From Azolla caroliniana (Eukaryota > Polypodiophyta): a stretch of 64,000 nt of DNA. The DNA is taken from positions 12,772,001-12,836,000 of the forward strand of contig JBHGNT010000010.1 in assembly GCA_043228905.1 (NCBI GenBank), written 5' to 3'. The notes beneath the pieces were generated by a model. That model was not told the DNA's origin. It saw only the letters and a program-made list of their open reading frames with translations, and did no database searches. Each line of letters begins with the position of its first letter. Position 1 is the first letter of the stretch. Shown piece by piece: positions 49,013 to 60,942 of this stretch. Made by a program: the position numbers and the translations under genes.

Positions 49013-49644
49013 GCTAAAGCAATTACAATAATGTACAATTAACAAAATAATCAATATTATATTTCAAAGATTGATGATAAAACTTTCCGTTGTTTATTTT
49101 CTGCTAACATAAATTTTTAAACTTAATCCCATTATTCGATTAATGGTAGAGGTTTCGAATGAAATTGGACAAAACATTATGTTGTTCGGGACAACAAGAA
49201 GCAGTATATTTGGTTGTGGTTATTCCTCAACATTGTTACAACAAGTTAGTACACGAACAATTATAGTTTGGATAACTCGATAGAATTTCAAACACTACAC
49301 ATAGATTGCAGAATAATGGTCAACGGTCGATGTGGATTGCACCATACTTATTTATTTGTCGCATAACACTAGAATAGTTCATTAACCAACTCATTTACTA
49401 AATGAATTCCATTCAAATGAAGTTGCCTCGAATCCTTGCTTTTTACCCGAGACGCCCGAGTACAAGTAGATATATCATATATCATGAGCTAATGTTGCAT
49501 CGATAAAAAACCTTGAAATTATTAAATGTTAAAAACCAGAGTGTGTTAAATTAATCCTAAATTTTTCGTTGATGCTTGCACAATATATAAATATTATTTA
49601 TATCTAATTAGTGATTGCAATATTAAAAAGCACACAAGATGTGA

Positions 49645-49716
49645 TCCATTGTAATCTAGTTGGTTAGGATACTCTGCTCTCACCCGATAGCCCCGGGTTC
49701 AACTCTCAGCAATGGA
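49645..49716 (+). pseudogene. A copy, CTC, D stem mutated
   Basis: Near-identical to 48163 but with CAATGGA at the acceptor 3' strand. AC stem CTCTG/CCGAT and T stem CCGGG/CTCAG are mismatched. Confidence 0.48.
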
Positions 49717-50389
49717 AACGACAATATCATATATTAAATTTCCGACGCATATTAGGTGTTAATTGTTTGATAACTCAAAAACTCAAGTCCTAAAGTAAGT
49801 GTTACAATAATGTACAATTAAAAAAATAATCAATATTATGTTTGAAGGATTGATAAAGAACTTTACTTTGATTTTCTGCTCCTAACATTAATTTCTAAAC
49901 TTAATCCCATTATTCGATTAATGGTAGAGGATTACAATGAAGTTGGACAAAGCATTATGTTATTTGGGACGACAAGAAGAAGTATATTTAGCTGTGGTTA
50001 TTCGTCAACATTGTGACGATAAATTAGTACACCAAACATTATAGTTTAGATAACTCAATACAATTTCAAACAATACGCATAGATTGTAGAATAATGGTCA
50101 ACTGTTAATGACTATTGCAACATGTTACTTTATTTTTAACAAAGGACTAGAATGGTACATGAACTAATTCATTTACTAAATAAATTCTATTGTAATTAAA
50201 TTGCCTCGGATCCTTGCGTTTTACCTTGGACGCTCGGGTACAAGTAGATATATCTTATATCATGAGGTAATGTGGCATCGATAAAAACCCTTGAAATTAT
50301 TAAATCTGAAAAACCAGAGTGTGTTAGAATAATCATCAATATTTATTTCGAATCAACGATTGCAATATTACAAAGCACACAAAATGTGA

Positions 50390-50461
50390 TCCATTGTACT
50401 CTAGTTGGTTAGGATACTCAGCTTTCACCCGAGAGACCCGGGTTCAACTCCCAACAATGGA
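50390..50461 (+). pseudogene. A copy, anticodon TTC
   Basis: Acceptor perfect. The loop CTTTCAC reads TTC. One anticodon-stem mismatch, two T-stem mismatches (CCGGG/CCCAA), and G10 is C. Confidence 0.48.
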
Positions 50462-51186
50462 AACGACAATATCATATATTAAATTTCCGAGGTATTATCA
50501 TATGTTAATTATTTGATACCTCAAAAACTCAAGCTCTAAAGTAGTTGTTAGAATATTGTACAATTAACAAAATAATCAATATTATGTTTGAAGGATTGAT
50601 GACGAACTTTCCTTTAATTTTTTTCTCCTAACACCAATTTCTAAGCTTAATCCCATTATTCGATTAATAGTAGAGGCTTCGAATGAAATTGGACCAAACA
50701 TGATGTTGTTCGGGACAACAAGAAGCAGTATATTTAGTTGTGGTTATTCCTCAACATTGTTACGATAAACGAGTACACCAATAATTATAGTTTGGATAAC
50801 TTTATACAATTTCAAACAATACGCATAGATTGCAAAATAATGGTCAACTGTCAACAAGCATTGCACCATGTTTCTTTATTTGTAGCACAGCACTAGAATA
50901 CTACATTAACTAATTGATTTACTCAATGAATTCCATTGTAATCAAGTTTCCTCGAATCGTTGATTTTTACCCGAGATGCACGGGTACAAGCACAAGCATA
51001 GAAAAAACAAGATACATCATAGATTATGAGTTAATTTGGCATCGATTAAAACCCGTGTAATTATTAAATCTTAAAAATGAGAGTGTGTTAGAATAATCCT
51101 TTGTTTCTCGTTGATGCTTGCGCAATATATAAATAATATTTATTACTAATCAATGATTAGAATATTTAAAAGTGCACAAGATTTGA

Positions 51187-51258
51187 TCCAGTGTAGTCCA
51201 GTTCGTTAGGATACTCGGCTCTCACCCGAGACACCTGGGTTCAATTCCCGGCAATGGA
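51187..51258 (+). tRNA. tRNA-Glu-like A copy, CTC
   Basis: Anticodon arm perfect, T stem pairs with a wobble. Acceptor TCCAGTG/CAATGGA has one mismatch. Box A is altered (TAGTCCAGTTCG). Confidence 0.52.
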
Positions 51259-51963
51259 AAGACAATATCATATATTAAACTTCCGACGCATACCATGTGT
51301 TAATTGTTTGATAATTAAAAAACTCAAGAACTAAAGTAGTTGTTACAATAATGTACAATTAACAAAATAATCAATATTATGTTTGAAGAACTGATAAAGA
51401 ACTTTACTTTGATTTTTTTCTCCTAACATCAATTTCTAAACTTAATCCCATTATCCGATTAATGGTAGAGGTTTTAATTGAAATTGGACAAAACATTATG
51501 TTGTTCGGGACAAGAAGAAGCAGTATATTTGGTTGTGATTATTTGTCAACATTGTTACGGCAAATTAGTGCACCAATAATTATAGTTTGGATAACTTGAT
51601 ACAATTTCAAACAATACGCATCGATTGTAGAATAATGGTCAACTATTGATGACTATTGCACCATGTTTCTTTATTTGTAACAAAGCATTAGAAATGTAAA
51701 TTAACTAATTCATTTACTAAATGAATTCCCTTGTTATCAAGTTCCCTCGGATCCTTCCTTTTTACATGGGACGCCCTGGTACAAGTAGATATACCATACA
51801 TCATCAGTAAATGTGGCATCGATAAAAACCCTTGAAATTATTAAATCTTAAAAATGAGAGTGTGTTATAATAATCATCAGTTTCTCGTTGATGCTTGCAC
51901 AATATATAAATATTATGTATTGCTAATCAATGATTGCAATATTTAAAAGTGCACAATATGTGA

Positions 51964-52035
51964 TCCGTTGTAGTCTAGTTGGTTAGAATACTCGGCTCTC
52001 ATACGAGAGACCCGGGTTCAACTCCCGGCAATGGA
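51964..52035 (+). tRNA. tRNA-Glu-like A copy, keeps ancestral 5' acceptor
   Basis: The acceptor is TCCGTTG/CAATGGA: the 5' strand has G4 as in ordinary plant tRNA-Glu, pairing as G-T with the derived T69. T arm perfect. Anticodon stem has one mismatch (G31-A39), D stem one. CTC. Confidence 0.58.
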
Positions 52036-52741
52036 AACGACAATATCATATATTAAATTTCCGACGGATATCATGTGTTAACTGTTTGATAACTCAAAAA
52101 CTCAAGACCTAAATTAGGTGTTACATTAATGTACAATTAACAAAATAATCAATATTATGTTTGAATTATCAATAAAGAACTTTACTTTGATTTTTCTCTC
52201 CTAACATCCATTTGTAAACTTATTCCCATTATTCGATTAATGGTAGAGGTTTTAATTGAAATTGGACAAAACATTATGTTGTTCGGGACAACAAGAAACA
52301 TTATATTTACTTGTGGATATTCCTCAACATTGTTACGATAAATTAGTACACCAACAATTATAGTCTGGATAACTCGAGAGAATTTCCAACAATACGCATA
52401 GATTGCAGAATAATGGTGAACTGTCGATGAGTATTGCACCATGTTTCTTTATTTCTAACAAAGGACTAAAATGGTACATTAACTAATTCATTTACTAAAT
52501 GAATTCTATTGTAATCAAGTTGTCTCGGATCCTTGCTTTTTAGCTGAGACGCCCAAGTACAAGTAGATATATCCCATATCATGAGTTAATATGGCATCGA
52601 TAAAAACCATTGAAATTATTAAATCTAAAAAACGAGAGTGTGTGAAAATAATCATCAGTTTTTCGTTGATGCTTGCGCAATATATAAATATTATTTATTT
52701 CTAATCAATGATTGCAATATTAAAAAGCACACAAGATGTTA

Positions 52742-52813
52742 TCCATTGTAGTATAGTTGGTTAGCATACTCAGCTTTCATCCGACACACCCTGGTTCAAC
52801 TCTCGACAATGGA
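52742..52813 (+). pseudogene. A copy, anticodon TTC, degraded
   Basis: Acceptor perfect. The loop CTTTCAT reads TTC. Anticodon stem CTCAG/CCGAC and T stem are damaged. Confidence 0.45.
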
Positions 52814-53778
52814 AAAGACAATATAATATATCAAATTTTGCGAAGCAGGTCATGTGTGTACTGTTTCATAACTCAAAAACTCAAGCCCTAAAGTAGTTGT
52901 TACAGTAATGTACAATTAACAATATAATCAATATTATGTTTGAAGGATTGATAAAGAACTTTACTTTGATTTTTTTCTCCTAACATCAATTTCTAAACTT
53001 AATCCCATTATTCAATTAATAGTAGAGGTTTCAAATGAAATTTGACAAAACATTATGGTGCTCGGGATAAGAAGAAGCAATATATTTTGTCGTGGTTATT
53101 TCTCAATATGGTTACGACAAATTAGTGCACCGATAGTTATAGTTTGGATAACTTGATAGAATTTCCAAAAATACGCATCGATTGTAGAATAATGGTGAAC
53201 TCTCAATCAACATTGCACCATATTTCTTTATTTGAAGCAAAGCACTAGAATATTACATTAACTAATTCATTTACTAAATGTATTCCATTGTAGTTTAGTT
53301 GGTTCGTACACCAACAATTATTCCTTAATATGTGGTTATTTCTCAACATTGTTATGACAAATTAGTACACCAACAATTATAGTTTCGATAAATTTATACA
53401 ATTTCAAACAATACGCATACATTGAAAAATAATGGTAAACTGTTGACAAGTATTGCATCATGTTTCTTTATTTGTAGCAAAGCACTAGAATAGTACATTC
53501 ACTAATTCATTTACTCAATGAATTCCATTGTAATCAAGTTACCTCGAATCATTGATTTTTACCCGAGACGCGCAGGTATAAGCACAGGCATAGGAAAAAC
53601 TAGATACATCATAGATCATGAGTTAATTTGGCATCGATAAAACCCCGTGAAATTATTAAATCTTAAAAACTAGAGTGTGTCAGAATAATCCTCTTTTGCT
53701 CGTTGATGCATGCGCAATATATAAATATTATTTATTACTAATTAATGATTGCAATATTAAAAAGTGCACAAGATGTGA

Positions 53779-53854
53779 TCCATTGTAGTTTAGTTGGTTA
53801 GGATACTCGGCTCTCACCCGAGAGACCCAGGCGGGTTCAACTCCCAACAATGGC
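53779..53854 (+). pseudogene. A copy with 4-nt insertion
   Basis: 76 nt: four extra bases (AGGC) before the T arm. Anticodon arm CTCGG-CTCTCAC-CCGAG perfect. The acceptor ends CAATGGC, losing the first pair. Confidence 0.5.
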
Positions 53855-54619
53855 AACGACAATATCATACATTAAATTTCCGACGTAAATAATGTGTTAG
53901 ATGTTTGATAACTCAAAAACTCAAGACCTAAAGTAGGTGTTACAATTAACAAAATAATCAATATTATGTTTGAAGGATTGATGATGAACTTTACTTTGAT
54001 TTTTTTCTCCTAACATCAATTTCTAATCTTAATCCCATTATTCGATTAATGGTAGAGGTTTCGAATGAAATTGGACCAAACATTATGTTGTTCGGGACAA
54101 CAAGACAGAGTATGTTTAGTTATGGTTATTCCTCAACATTGTTACGATAAATTAGGACACCAACAATTATAGTTTGGATAACTTGATATAATTTCAAACA
54201 ATAGGCATAGATTGCAGAATAATGGTCAACTGTCGACAAGCATTGCACCATGTTTCTTTATTTGTAGCAAAGCACTAGAATAGTACATTAACTAATTCAT
54301 TTACTCAATGTATTCTATTGTAATCAAGTTGCCTCGAATCGTTGATTTTTTTTTTTTCCAAAAAAAAAAACTACTTCCATTAGTTAAGCAATGTACAATT
54401 GATAATTTACAACTCATGTATCTTATAAGACATCATGGAAAACAATATGTGTAGATGAGACAACATAAAAAAATAACTCCAAAGCACCATATCATTCGAT
54501 GTGTATAGCATAACTCGAATGCATATTCTCCACGTGAGCCTCATACAAGCAGAATTCAGAATAGATGTCCTCCATTCGCTACTGAAGGAAACACCCATCT
54601 AGATGTTAGGTACACTTGG

Positions 54620-57600
54620 AGGGAACAGCCACCATGGTGGTTGATAATTCCACTTCACTTTACCATCCATTATCTGTATGATCGACGAACCGCTCCATTT
54701 CAGTAAGAAACGAGCTCTCGCTTCTTCACTTGCGTCAGATGACCCTTGAAGACTTTCAAACTCACCTCATAACGTAGAAATAAGATTGAACCAGATCATC
54801 ATTAGAATCTCAGCCGGTGGGGTTCGTTTACTTGCGAAGGTCTCCTTGCACCTAGATACCCACACTTGCCAGACCGTAAAGGCCGACCACTAATACCCAT
54901 ATGTCCACGCAACGTTCCTGTAAGAAAAATAAACCTCCTTGCACTGGTTGCACAGATCCTTGTATCACCTTTAAAGAAGGACTGTTTCCATTCCACCCTT
55001 GAAATCACGAGGCCGATTCAATGGCCAACCAAGTGATTACTGCGCTCGATACATGAACCTCAACCCCGAATTGAGCCAAGATTCTTAAGCTCCTCAACCA
55101 AATTTCTTGCGCTCGAGGACAACACCACAAACAATGAGCGATGTCCTCCAAGCTCGCACTACAGGCCTTGCAAGCACTCATGCCGCCTCTATTCCCAAGC
55201 CACTCTCCTGTTGGAATAGCCCGATGGGTGATTAACCAGAAAACACTTTGATCCGCTCGAGAAGGGATGAGTTGCATATCCTGCTCCTAGTTCTATCCAC
55301 GAAGGCTAAATCGATAGCTGCATGGGACCACTTGTTGGCACACTTCTCACGATACGAACCTAACTTTCTCCCCAACCACGTTGAGTATTCGAAGAAACCT
55401 AATGATTTATTTTGTTCTCCCTTCCACGTATATTCAACGGGATCCCATTCTACGCGCTCGAGAGGCTTGCCTTCAACCACGTACAAGATCCAATCCTCCT
55501 CAACCTCTTCGACTGGTGGATTCACCTTCCATTTCTTTCCGGCTCTTGCCACAATTCTAATCGGGTACCAGCCTGCACTTTCATCTAATAATCCAATCTG
55601 GACGGTCTTCCCATTCTTTTCTAAACCCCTGACATTGATAATTTTTCCGGTATCATCACATTGTCCGGACCATTCACCCTCTTCCTCATTACCAATAGGA
55701 AGCGAGGAGACAGCTGTATTGACTACGTCAAGCATCTTTCTGCCATTTCTAACCTTTCCCAAGTCTTCATATAGTTGATCACGATTATTGTCGGACAACC
55801 GCATCCAATCAGCCACCGAGTGTATCCCTAGACAATACAATGTAGCCCACGGCATGTGCTTGCTTTGTCCAAGCATCGTTCCTTCTGGTGATTGTACGAT
55901 CTCGTTCCACTATAGGGGTTGGCGCATCCATTCAGCACTAGTACTTGGACGATTCCGACTTAGATGCCCACGGAGCATACTCCACACCTGCATCACTAAC
56001 ATACAAGTACGATCAGCCAACCGGTTAGATTTCCTCAACTTTAAGGCCATACAAAAAGGCCACGCTTTGTGTGACTTCCAATGCCCACCTAGTCTTGGAC
56101 TCTAGACAATGCTCCTATTATGTATCAATGTTTTCCATAACTCGTTACCAGGTAGCAAGCTCCTTACCAATACCTTACATAACAATGCTTGACTTTGCAA
56201 TCCAGGGTCAATCAATCCTAAACCCCCCTTACTCTTGGGAAGAACCAACGTAGACCATGATACTTTGGCTGCCGCGTTGTCTTTCCTCATCCCAGCCCAA
56301 AGGAATCCCCAAATACACGCGTTAACATTACGAATAACTTGCTTCTCAAACATCCACACTGAAACTGCATGCCATAATGTAGACAAGAGCACTTGGTTAG
56401 CTACTATGATCCTGCCAGGCAATGATAAGTTCATCCCTGACCAGTTGCGAATTTTGTCACAGATTTTGCTTTGAATTTGTTGCAATTGAATTCCTTTTTC
56501 GATATCTACCCCTATCCACATTCCCAGATACCGAGTGGCTTCCCCGTTTGCAATCCATTTGAATTCAACATTTGGCTTCCAAACATGCTGAGACTCCAAG
56601 CTGATCCAAAAACCCTTAGACTTCTTCCAATTGATGGACGCTCCCGATGCCTTGCAAAAGAGCTCAATAGCACTTTGTGCCCTCTCAAGATTCACTTCAT
56701 TTCCTTGGAGGTATAGCATAGTATCGTCCGCGAACTCCGAGTCCAACAGGGACTTCCTTGAATTAGGGATCGAAAGACCATGAAGATTTGCCCCTTGATT
56801 GTTAAAAAGGGCAGACATTGCTTCAATAATAAAAAGGAAAAGAAAGGGGGCAAGAGGACAACCCTGCCTGATGGATCGAGTTTGAAAGATTCGAGCTCCT
56901 TTCCTCCTTGCAATCAACACCTTACTCGAGCCATTCCTATATAAGACTTGGGCAACACACCTCCACTCCAAAGGTAGCTCAATGACATTCATCATTTCTT
57001 CACAGAAAGACCATTGCACTCGATCATAGGCTTTCTCGAAGTCGAGCATCAAACAGGTGAAGTTTTGATTAGTCTCCTTCGCTGTTGCAACAGCTTCCCA
57101 AAACAAAATCACGTTGTCCATAATAGAACGATGCTCCATGAAACCGGTTTGATTGGACTGGATGATGCCTCCTAGGAAGGGCTTGATTCTCTACACTAAT
57201 ATGTTAGCAAATTTTTTATAAATTAGATTTAAAATTGTAATGGGCCTCCATTGTCTGATATCGTGCAACGTAGTCTCCGATTTCGGAATCAAGTAGATCA
57301 AGCCTTCATTGAAGCTACTCGGCATCCGTCCTGTTCTCCACATCTCTTGTAGTCGAGCTTTCAAGCTTGCAAAAATTTTCTCCCAAAACTCCTTGAAGAA
57401 GGCTTTGGGAAGGCCGTCAGCACCAGGACAAGCCATACTATGTATCTTGTCTAGCCCCGCTACAATCTCTTCCTCCTATATGGCTTTTGACAACTGCGCT
57501 TTAGTTGCCTCTCCGATCCTGGTCTTCAAGCATGTAATTACATCATGCATCAGGTTACTCAGAGGGTTGTTTGTCAACCTAGGAGCGAGAAGGTCGTTGT

Positions 57601-57956
57601 AGTAATTAGTCACAATTTGCAAGATTTCCTCTTGATCAAACGTCATTGAGTCATCCTCCCGTTTGAGACTATGAATATGTGTTCCCCTCCTTTTCCGAGT
57701 TTTGGTAAGAAAAAACTCCCTGTTAACTTTATCACCCTTGATAGCCAACCATGCTGCCGACTTTCTCAAGAGGAATTGCTCATGTTGATGTCTAACTTCC
57801 TCCAGCAACCTAGTGGCCTCCTGCAGCCTGTCTTTCGCCCAAGCACAACATGGGTCCACTTGCGTGAGCTTTTGAGCTAAGATGACTGCCTTCCTCAGGC
57901 ATTGCAAATGGTATTCACACCTTACCAGCTCCTCCCTAGCCACTTTCTGAAGAAAC
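54620..57956 (-). pseudogene. LINE-C ORF2 (RT to C-terminal zinc finger)
   Basis: From the pre-RT linker (CCAWAKDRLQEATRLLEEV) through the RT: ADGLPKAFFKEFW, LIYLIPKSETTL, MLDFEKAYDRVQW, IRQGCPLAPFLF and FADD at about 56723-56734. The thumb (IANGEATRYLGMWIG) and zinc finger (CKACSASLEDIAHCLWCC) follow. Segments at 57997-57476, 57436-57191, 57139-56102 and 55876-55232 share one frame with stops between; frameshifts follow near 55270 and 55006. The endonuclease and ORF1 are missing. Confidence 0.9.
55275..55279. other. unoccupied equivalent of the Copia insertion site
   Basis: GATGAGTTGCATATCCTGCT runs uninterrupted here. In LINE-A the same place reads GAGTTCCATAT, then the Copia element, then CATATCTTGCTCC. 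This confirms the exact Copia ends and target duplication. Confidence 0.92.
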
Positions 57957-58302
57957 AAACAATTATAGTTTGGATAACTCAATACAATTTCAAACAATAT
58001 GCATAGATTGCAGAATAATGGTCAACAGTCGATGAGCATTGCACAATATTTCTTTATCTATAACAAAGGACTAGAATGGTACATTAACTAATTCATTTAC
58101 TAAATCAATTCCATTGTAATCAAGTAGATATACCATATATCATGAGTTAATGTGGTGTCGATAAAAACCGTTGGAATTATTAAATCTTAATAACGAGAGT
58201 GTGTTTTAATTATCCTAAGTTAAACGGTAATGCTTGCGCAAAATATAACTATTATTTATTTCTAATCAATCATTGCAATATTAAAAAGCACACAGGATGT
58301 GA

Positions 58303-58390
58303 TCCATTGTAGTCTAGTTCGTTAGGATACTCGGCTCTCACATATATTAAATTTCCGACGAGAGACCCGGGTTCAACTCCCGGCAATGGA
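58303..58390 (+). pseudogene. A copy with 18-nt insertion after the anticodon
   Basis: After CTCGGCTCTCA comes CATATATTAAATTTCCGA, then CGAGAGACCCGGG. The extra bases copy the normal 3' flank of A (58400 region in other monomers). They fall at the 37/38 position where tRNA introns sit. Without them the cloverleaf is near consensus. Confidence 0.7.
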
Positions 58391-59315
58391 AACGACAATA
58401 TCATATGCTCAATTTCTGACGCATATCATGTGTTAACTGTTTCATAACTCAAACACTCATGACCTAAAGTAGTTGTTACAATAACGTAAAATTAACAAAA
58501 TAATTAATATTATGTTTGAAGGATTGATGACAAACTTTACTTTGATTTTTTTCTCCTACCATCAATTTCTAAACTTAATCCCATTATTCAAATAATGGTA
58601 GAGGTTTCGAATCAAATTGGAAAAAACATTATGTTGTTCGGGACAAGAAGAAGTAGTATATTTGGTTGTGGTTATTCCTCAACATTGTTACGACAACTTA
58701 GTACACCAACAGTTATAGTTTGGATAACTCGATACAATTTTAAACAATATGCATAGATTGCAGAATAATGGTCAATTGTCGATGAGCATTGCGCCATGTT
58801 TCTTTATTTGTAACAAAGGACAAGAATGGTACATTAACTAATTTATTTACTAAATGAATTCCATTGTAATCAAGTCGCCTCGGATCTTTGCTTTTTACCT
58901 GAGATGCACGGGTACAAGTAGATATATCATATATCATTAGTTAATGTGGCATCGATAAAAACCCTTGAAATTATAAAATCTTAATCACGAGAGTGTGTTA
59001 GAATAATCCTCAGTTTCTCGTGGCTGCTTGCACAATATATAAATATTATTTATTACTAATCAATGATAGTAATATTAAAAAGCACACAAAATGTGATTCA
59101 CAAGACGCATGGGTACAATTACAGGCATAGGAAAAACTAGATACATCGTAGCTCATGAGATAATTTCGCATCGATAAAAGCTGGTGAACTTATTAAATCT
59201 TAAAAATGAGAGTGTGTTAGAATAATCCTCTGTTTCTCCTTGATGCTTGCGCAATATATATATATTATTTATTACCAATCAATGACTACAATATTAAAAA
59301 GGGCACAAGATGTGA

Positions 59316-59387
59316 TCCATTGTAGTCTAATTGGTTAGAATACTCGACTCTCACCCGAGAGACCGGGGCTCAACTCCGGGGAATAGA
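59316..59387 (+). pseudogene. A copy, CTC, degraded
   Basis: Acceptor TCCATTG/GAATAGA has two mismatches. The anticodon stem CTCGA/CCGAG has one. T loop is CTCAACT. Confidence 0.48.
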
Positions 59388-60091
59388 AAGGACAATATCA
59401 TATATCAAATTTTGCGACGCGTGTCATGTGTTAATTGTTTCATAACTCAAAGAATCAACACCTAAAGTAGTTACAAAAATGTACAATTAACAAAATAATT
59501 AATATTATGTTTCAAAGATTGATGACGAACTTTACTTTGATTTTTTTATCCTAACATCAATTTCTAAACTTAATCCCATTATTCGATTAATAGTAGAGGT
59601 TTCGAATGAAATTGGACAAAACATTATGTTGTTCCGGACAACAAGAAGCAATATATTTGGTAGTGGTTATTCCTCAACATTGTTACGACAAATTAGTACA
59701 CCAACAATTATAGTTTGGATAACTCGATAGAATTTCAGACAATACGCAGAGATTGCAGAATAATGGTCAACTGTCGATGAGCATTGCACCATATTACTTT
59801 ATCTGTAACAAAGGACTAGAATGGTACATTAACTAATTCATTTAATAAATGAATTGCATTGTAATCCAGTTGCCTCGGATCGTTACTTTTTACCTGAGAC
59901 GCCCGGGTAGAAGTAGATATATCATCTATCATGAGGTAATGCGGCATCGATAAAAACCCTTGAAATTATTAAATGTTAAAAACGAGAGTGTGTTAGAATA
60001 ATCCTCAGTTTTTCGGTAATGCTTGCGCAAAATATAAATATTATTTATTTCTAATCAATGATTGCAATATTAAAAAGCACACAGGATGTGA

Positions 60092-60163
60092 TCAATTGTA
60101 GTCTAGTTGGTTAGGATACTCGGCTCTCACACGAGAGACCCGGGTTCAACTCCCGGCAATGGA
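60092..60163 (+). tRNA. tRNA-Glu-like A copy, CTC
   Basis: D and T arms match consensus exactly. One acceptor mismatch (TCAATTG, 3-70) and one anticodon-stem mismatch (G31-A39). Boxes A and B intact. Confidence 0.6.
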
Positions 60164-60870
60164 AACAACAATATCATATATTAAATTTCATCACATATAT
60201 CATGTGTTAACTATTTCATAACTCAAAAACTGACGACCGAAAGTAGTTGTTATAATAATGTAAAATTAACAAAATAATCAATATTATGTTTGAAGGATTG
60301 ATGACAAACTTTATTTTGATTTTCTTCTCCTAACATCAATATTTAAACTTAATCCCATTATTCGATTAATGGTAGAGGTTTCGAATGAAATTGGATAAAA
60401 CATTATGTTGTTCGGAACAACAAGAACCACTATATTTGGTTGTGGTTATTCCTCAACATTGTTTCGACAAATTAGTACACCAACAATTATAGTTTGGATA
60501 ACTCGTTACAATTTCAAACAATACGCATAGATTGCAAAATAATGGTCAACTGTCGATGAGCATTGCACCATGTTTCTTTATTTGTAACAAAGGACGAGAA
60601 TGGTACATTAACTACTTTATTTACTAAATGAATTCCATTGTAATCATGTTGCCTCGGATATTTGCTTTTTACCTGAGACTCCCGGGTCCAAGTAGATATA
60701 TCATATATCATGAGGTAATGTGGCATCGATAAAAACCTTTGAAATTATTAAATCTTAAAAACGAGACTGTGTTTTAATTATCCTGAGTTAAACTATGATG
60801 CTTGCACAATATATAAATATTATTTATTGCTAATCAATGATTGCAATATTAAAAAGTACACAATATATGA

Positions 60871-60942
60871 TCTATTGTAGTCTAGTTGGTTAGGATACTC
60901 GGCTCTCACCCGAGAGACCCGGGTTCAACTCCCGCGAATAGA
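60871..60942 (+). tRNA. tRNA-Glu-like A copy, second compensated pair
   Basis: Acceptor TCTATTG/GAATAGA: position 3-70 is T-A, while other GAATAGA copies keep C3 and are mismatched. D and anticodon arms are perfect. Pairs 7-66 and 49-65 are mismatched. CTC. Confidence 0.58.

Larger units (their letters stand above)
46867..54345 (+). repeat. tRNA-Glu satellite, block 4
   Basis: B copies start near 47455, 47926, 48703, 49408, 50186, 50932, 51727, 52505, 53283 (truncated), 53523 and 54314 (interrupted by LINE-C). A two-monomer unit is repeated at about 1.48 kb (A copies 48163 and 49645 share four odd variants). No other gene is seen. Confidence 0.93.
54346..57956 (-). mobile_element. LINE-C, 5'-truncated L1-type element
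   Basis: Minus strand, same family as LINE-A but longer and without the Copia insertion. T12 at 54346-54357, then CC, then A11 marks the 3' end. It sits at the same place in a B copy as LINE-A. The left flanks share ACTCAATGTATTC, where the other B3-type copies I compared read ACTCAATGAATTC. The right end joins a different monomer position (ACAATTATAG), so no target duplication is seen. 3' UTR is about 54372-54620. Confidence 0.92.

Noticed and set aside
59564-59760. A third, very weak tRNA-like stretch in the monomer body (ATTATAGTTTGGATAACTCG, and GGTAGAGGTTTCGAATG resembling box B).
   Set aside because: Similarity is limited to short words in AT-rich sequence, no cloverleaf can be drawn, and spacing does not match the A/B half-units.
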